A DNA stretch of 64,000 bases from Phalacrocorax aristotelis (Eukaryota > Chordata > Aves > Suliformes > Phalacrocoracidae): contig NC_134284.1 in NCBI RefSeq assembly GCF_949628215.1, positions 7,305,850 to 7,369,849 on the forward strand, read 5' to 3'. The notes under the pieces are model-generated. The model did not search any database. It saw only the letters and a program-made list of their open reading frames with translations, and was not told the DNA's origin. How positions within the stretch are numbered: the first letter of the stretch is position 1; each line of letters begins with the position of its first letter. Of this stretch, positions 60,416 to 64,000 are shown piece by piece. The translations under genes were made by a program, and so were the position numbers.

Positions 60416-63128
60416 AAAGACAGAAAAGAATGTTACTTTAGAAGCAAGCATGATTGTGAGATTATTTTATACTTTCATTATACGTTATAGAACAGAATGT
60501 AAAAGAATTGCATTTGAGCTATGGCAGGTGAAAATCTGGATTACATAGCATCCTCCTAGTACTACATGTTTTTATTATCTCTGTTTGACAAGTTTTACAC
60601 TACTAAGTTCAGAATCAAAAGAAGGACATTGCCCAGATTTTGTTCTTTGGAAGTAGATTTTTTTAAAAGCTGTCCTTAAATGTAGCCCCCAGTCAATCTT
60701 CAGCTCAAATTAAATGCTTTATTGGCAAATGAAAACATTTATATCCAAACTGAAACTGTGTCTGTGTGTGGTGGTTCCCTATGAAAGGATAATTAAAGTA
60801 CACTTTCCAGGATTCCACATCCATTTTGAATGCCACAATTTCATAAACTAGGGCATAACTTCTTCACATTTTCCAGAAGCCAGACTTACAAGCTAAACTG
60901 AACACTGTGAGCTAAAGCTGGCTTCTTTGACAAAAAGATCCTGAAATCATAACTTAGTTACGAATTCCAGCTATGAAAGGTCTCCAGGAACTCCTTCTCT
61001 CTCAACTGCTCTGATTCTACATCGTAAATAGAAGTAAAAATAACATTTATTTTAGTCCTGTTTAAAGAATTGACAGATATCTAATTGAATTCAGTGATCA
61101 CAAATGGAAGTTATATTTTGTTACCAGTGATCGAAGTGCCACACCAATACTAATGGTAAGGTTTTATGAAGGAGGATGATGTTTCTTACTATATTCACAG
61201 AAACTGCAGAAAAATGAAACAAATTCCAAAGTGCATGCTTCAATTGGTACCACAGTATGAACTGTCATAAAACTTATCTCACAAGTTCTGCAGAAGAATG
61301 GAGTCCAAAGGACAGATGTGATACAGAACTGACAAAGCTTATGCACACTTGAAAAAAACAGGGGAAAAAACCTGAAACACATTCAATGCAAAAAACCCAA
61401 AACAAAACAAAAAACATATAGAAGCCATATGTGAGAGCACTTCTGAAAATCTCATAAATTATGCCATGATTTCCTGAAATAAAGGTGAAATCAGAAAGCT
61501 ATTTCATTCCTCCAGGATAATGCCCGTCCCTGTACCTACTGCAAACATATTTTCTTTGTGCATGCACGTGTGTGCGCGCATGTATGTTGCTGTGAATCAT
61601 TAGCATGGGTACACTGATGAGTGCAAGTTCTTAGAGAAGTATAGCCTGTAGTCTATATGAAACTTACTGTATTTCTTCACTGGCAATTTTAATATTTTCA
61701 ATAGTTTTAAAATATATAGCTTTGCAAAACAGGTATTTCATATCAGAATGTGTCAGCAAACAACAGAGTCATAAGATTAGAAATGTTTTCAAACTGAAAT
61801 TTTTTGCAGTCTTGTAGTGCAGCGCATATTTACAGGGATTATACCAGGATGCTTGCTCATAAATTTTCTTTTAACCAAAATTCCAGAATAATTCAGAATT
61901 AGGGCCAGCCTTCCTCAAAATTTTCTGCCTTGGTCTCAGTAAGTCAGCATTTCTGACACAATCCACTGAGAATCATGAATAATCTATAAAGGTTTCTTGC
62001 TGCAATTTTTCTAGAAGTTAAGCACCTTACTCATTTATGCAGCTTTTCAATTAAAAATACAGATTCATAATGTTAACCTTAATTTCCAAGTAGCTTTAGG
62101 CTAATGATAATCAGTAGCATAAGTACATAATTATGGTTCGTAGATGGTACTGCATGTAACACCAGGTCTACATCATTTGCAATAGTGTCCTTTTAGTATG
62201 TCAAGTTTAATAAGTCAAATATTCTAATTGAGAGGAAAACACGATAATTGTTGTGTGTACTTATAAATTCTTTCCTCTCTTTTAAACCTTAAGGTTTTCA
62301 AAACTTTCACTTAGGAGTGGATTCATTTACACCGTGTAAATTCTTAACTATTCAAGTATATTATGACCATGAGTGTTAAAAGGAACAAATATGCCAAAGA
62401 TAAAAAAATAGATGTAATTCTAAATTACTCCAGTCATTACATTTTGTTCTCAGAAGAGTTATTTTCATGATTGAGAAGTACTATATTAATGCATATACAA
62501 GTATAACATATGTTTACATGTGCCTGTGTGTATACAGTACCTCGACATATACATCTACACACATATATACAGATATATACATAGATTCACCACAAAGATC
62601 TGTTTAAGGAAATAATGGAGATCTCTCCTACTTTCTTCTGAACACTTAGAAATGTGTCAAATACACAGGCTCCAATTAATTAACTATAGCCTTGACTGTT
62701 ACAAATACTCAGTGTAATACAGTGGTGTTTGGGTCACAGTGTTCTCCTGAGGGAATTCTTTCCTATATCATAAACCAATGGATATAATGGTCTGATACAG
62801 AAGAAATACAACATGTCGCTCCAGAGACGACATCCTCCAAAATGTAACTACTCACATTAGCATGCATGGCAGTTTTAGAGCTTCAAAATAACTCAATTCT
62901 TGCCAAAAGGTGGAGGCTACTGGGAGGTGCCTCATACCTTAAACCCACATAACTTCAGCTGGTGACCTCCCTGTTACGTCAAGATGCCTTTTGTCACAAC
63001 AATGCTTTATAATTTACGTCCCACCCTCCTCTGTAGCCTGTAACTGGCAAAACCAGATTGTATTGCTCTAAATGTCATTGTTCCTTAGCAGCAACACCCA
63101 TGGCCTCTATAGCTAGGGAATCCCATAC

Positions 63129-63289
63129 CAGAAGGGTTTCATCCGGCACGCTGGGCGAGGGTTCTGCAGAAACTGTCCGAATGGTGCTGAGTCCTGTTAG
63201 GGAAACGTTTGACAGCCGCCTTTTCCTTACACCACTGCAGTTGTTAGGGATTTTAAATGCACATCTCTTATGGTAATTTAGACCACATC
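63129..63289 (-). CDS. PRKD1: PRKD1 exon 4 (end of C1a, 14-3-3 linker)
   Basis: This is the most 5' exon in the window: 161 bp, beginning with GA (completing a glycine codon from the exon beyond 64000) and then 53 residues, human 180-232. [17 protein letters not shown] gives the last zinc ligands of C1a. [20 protein letters not shown] keeps the serines matching S205, S208 and S219, and S223 follows, the sites reported to mediate 14-3-3 binding. The linker end ([11 protein letters not shown]) has diverged from mammals. The acceptor is CTCTTTTCAG and the donor CTG|GTATGG. A second AG (ATAAG before AGATG) inside the exon was ruled out because the coding frame continues upstream through it. Confidence 0.97.
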
Positions 63290-64000
63290 CTGAAAAGAGA
63301 AATTTAAAACCAGCTGATTACAGTTTATTACTGGGAAAAGGAAAGAAGTTTTGGTGTTTTTTGTATAACAACAAGGGTTAACCTTGTTAACCCTGATTTT
63401 TGATTAAACTTTCTTCCTCTACTCTGCTGGTTTAGTTCCTATAATCTAGAAATTTTTAGAGAGATCATGTGATGAACTCTGAAAAGTTATATCTACAACC
63501 TGTGTTTTTTCAAATATCTATGGTCTCAAAGTGCAAGAAATTTCTGTGATCCACATTTGGGAGGTAAGGATGTCTTTCACTGGAAATGGTATATTCCATT
63601 GGATACAGTCTGCCAGGAGTCAAAGAGTTGTGGCAAAATGAGAAGAGATAGCTATTACAACCTCATATGGACTGACAGCCATTTCAGTTAAATCACCTGA
63701 ATTAGTGTGATATAGAATGAGATACAGGCTCTGGCTCATAAGGGAAGTGTAAGACACAGAAAACCTTTTCTTAAAAGGTCATATAGACCAACTTTTTTGC
63801 ACTTCAGGTTACAGAGCCATATCCAGGAGGCCTCAGAGCAGCCAAAAGGATTAGTTCCTTAAATAGTTAAGTATTTTCATAGTTCTTATTGTATCTACCT
63901 ACCGTAACTTCTTTTCTAATACTTAACTGATTTAAAAGCAGCATCAGAGACAACGTGCATAAGTGGAATGGATGGGTCTCAGTTCCCGAGACTGAAAATT
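63290..64000 (-). other. PRKD1: PRKD1 intron 3, partial
   Basis: This is intronic sequence up to the window edge. The exon encoding the first part of C1a (the HSYRAPAFC and GLVRQGLKC region) is not present here, so the gene continues beyond 64000. Confidence 0.9.

Larger units (their letters stand above)
60354..63128 (-). other. PRKD1: PRKD1 intron 4, 5' part
   Basis: A 2.8-kb intron between exon 4 and the microexon. It contains the C-rich and pyrimidine tracts next to the microexon and a TA/CA-rich simple stretch at about 62515-62585. No other exon was recognised. Confidence 0.85.

Overview
The window is vertebrate nuclear DNA, most likely from a bird. It is AT-rich and intron-dominated. 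Its recognisable interspersed repeats are CR1 LINE retrotransposons, the typical repeat of birds and other sauropsids, and the introns are compact. The species cannot be fixed from the sequence.

The only gene I can support is PRKD1 (protein kinase D1, PKD1/PKC-mu), on the minus strand. It runs from about 63.3 kb, where its first in-window exon lies, to a poly(A) signal near 18.27 kb. Fifteen exons plus one 24-nt microexon were placed by reading the reverse complement and matching splice sites and codon phase at every junction. Joined without the microexon they encode 733 residues that end in the PKD1-specific VSIL tail. Counted back from residue 912 of human PKD1, all checked landmarks fall on their known human numbers: S205/S208, S397/S401, Y432, Y463, Y502, K612, D706, S738/S742 and S910. 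The reading frame is intact. The 5' exons (N-terminus and first half of C1a) lie beyond 64000. Exons are numbered 4 to 18, assuming three upstream exons as in the human 18-exon layout.

Layout from left to right on the plus strand: 1 to about 18254 is gene-free 3' flank with short hairpins, simple repeats and a few AT/homeodomain-motif-rich blocks. In mammals this side of PRKD1 faces FOXG1. Next come 18255-19026 (3' UTR, with a strong G-quadruplex motif), 19027-34733 (kinase-domain exons 18 to 12), 36122-40738 (PH-domain exons and linker), 43182-43413 (acidic exon 7), 46848-48806 (C1b exons 6 and 5), a 14-kb intron holding the microexon and a decayed CR1 element, and 63129-63289 (exon 4, end of C1a and the 14-3-3-binding linker).

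The most interesting signals are the 24-nt in-frame microexon at 60330-60353 behind a PTB-like pyrimidine tract, a GC-AG intron after exon 15, a possible 27-nt in-frame alternative acceptor at exon 7, the G-quadruplex in the 3' UTR, and three long perfect inverted repeats. I found no sign of a wholly new biological system.
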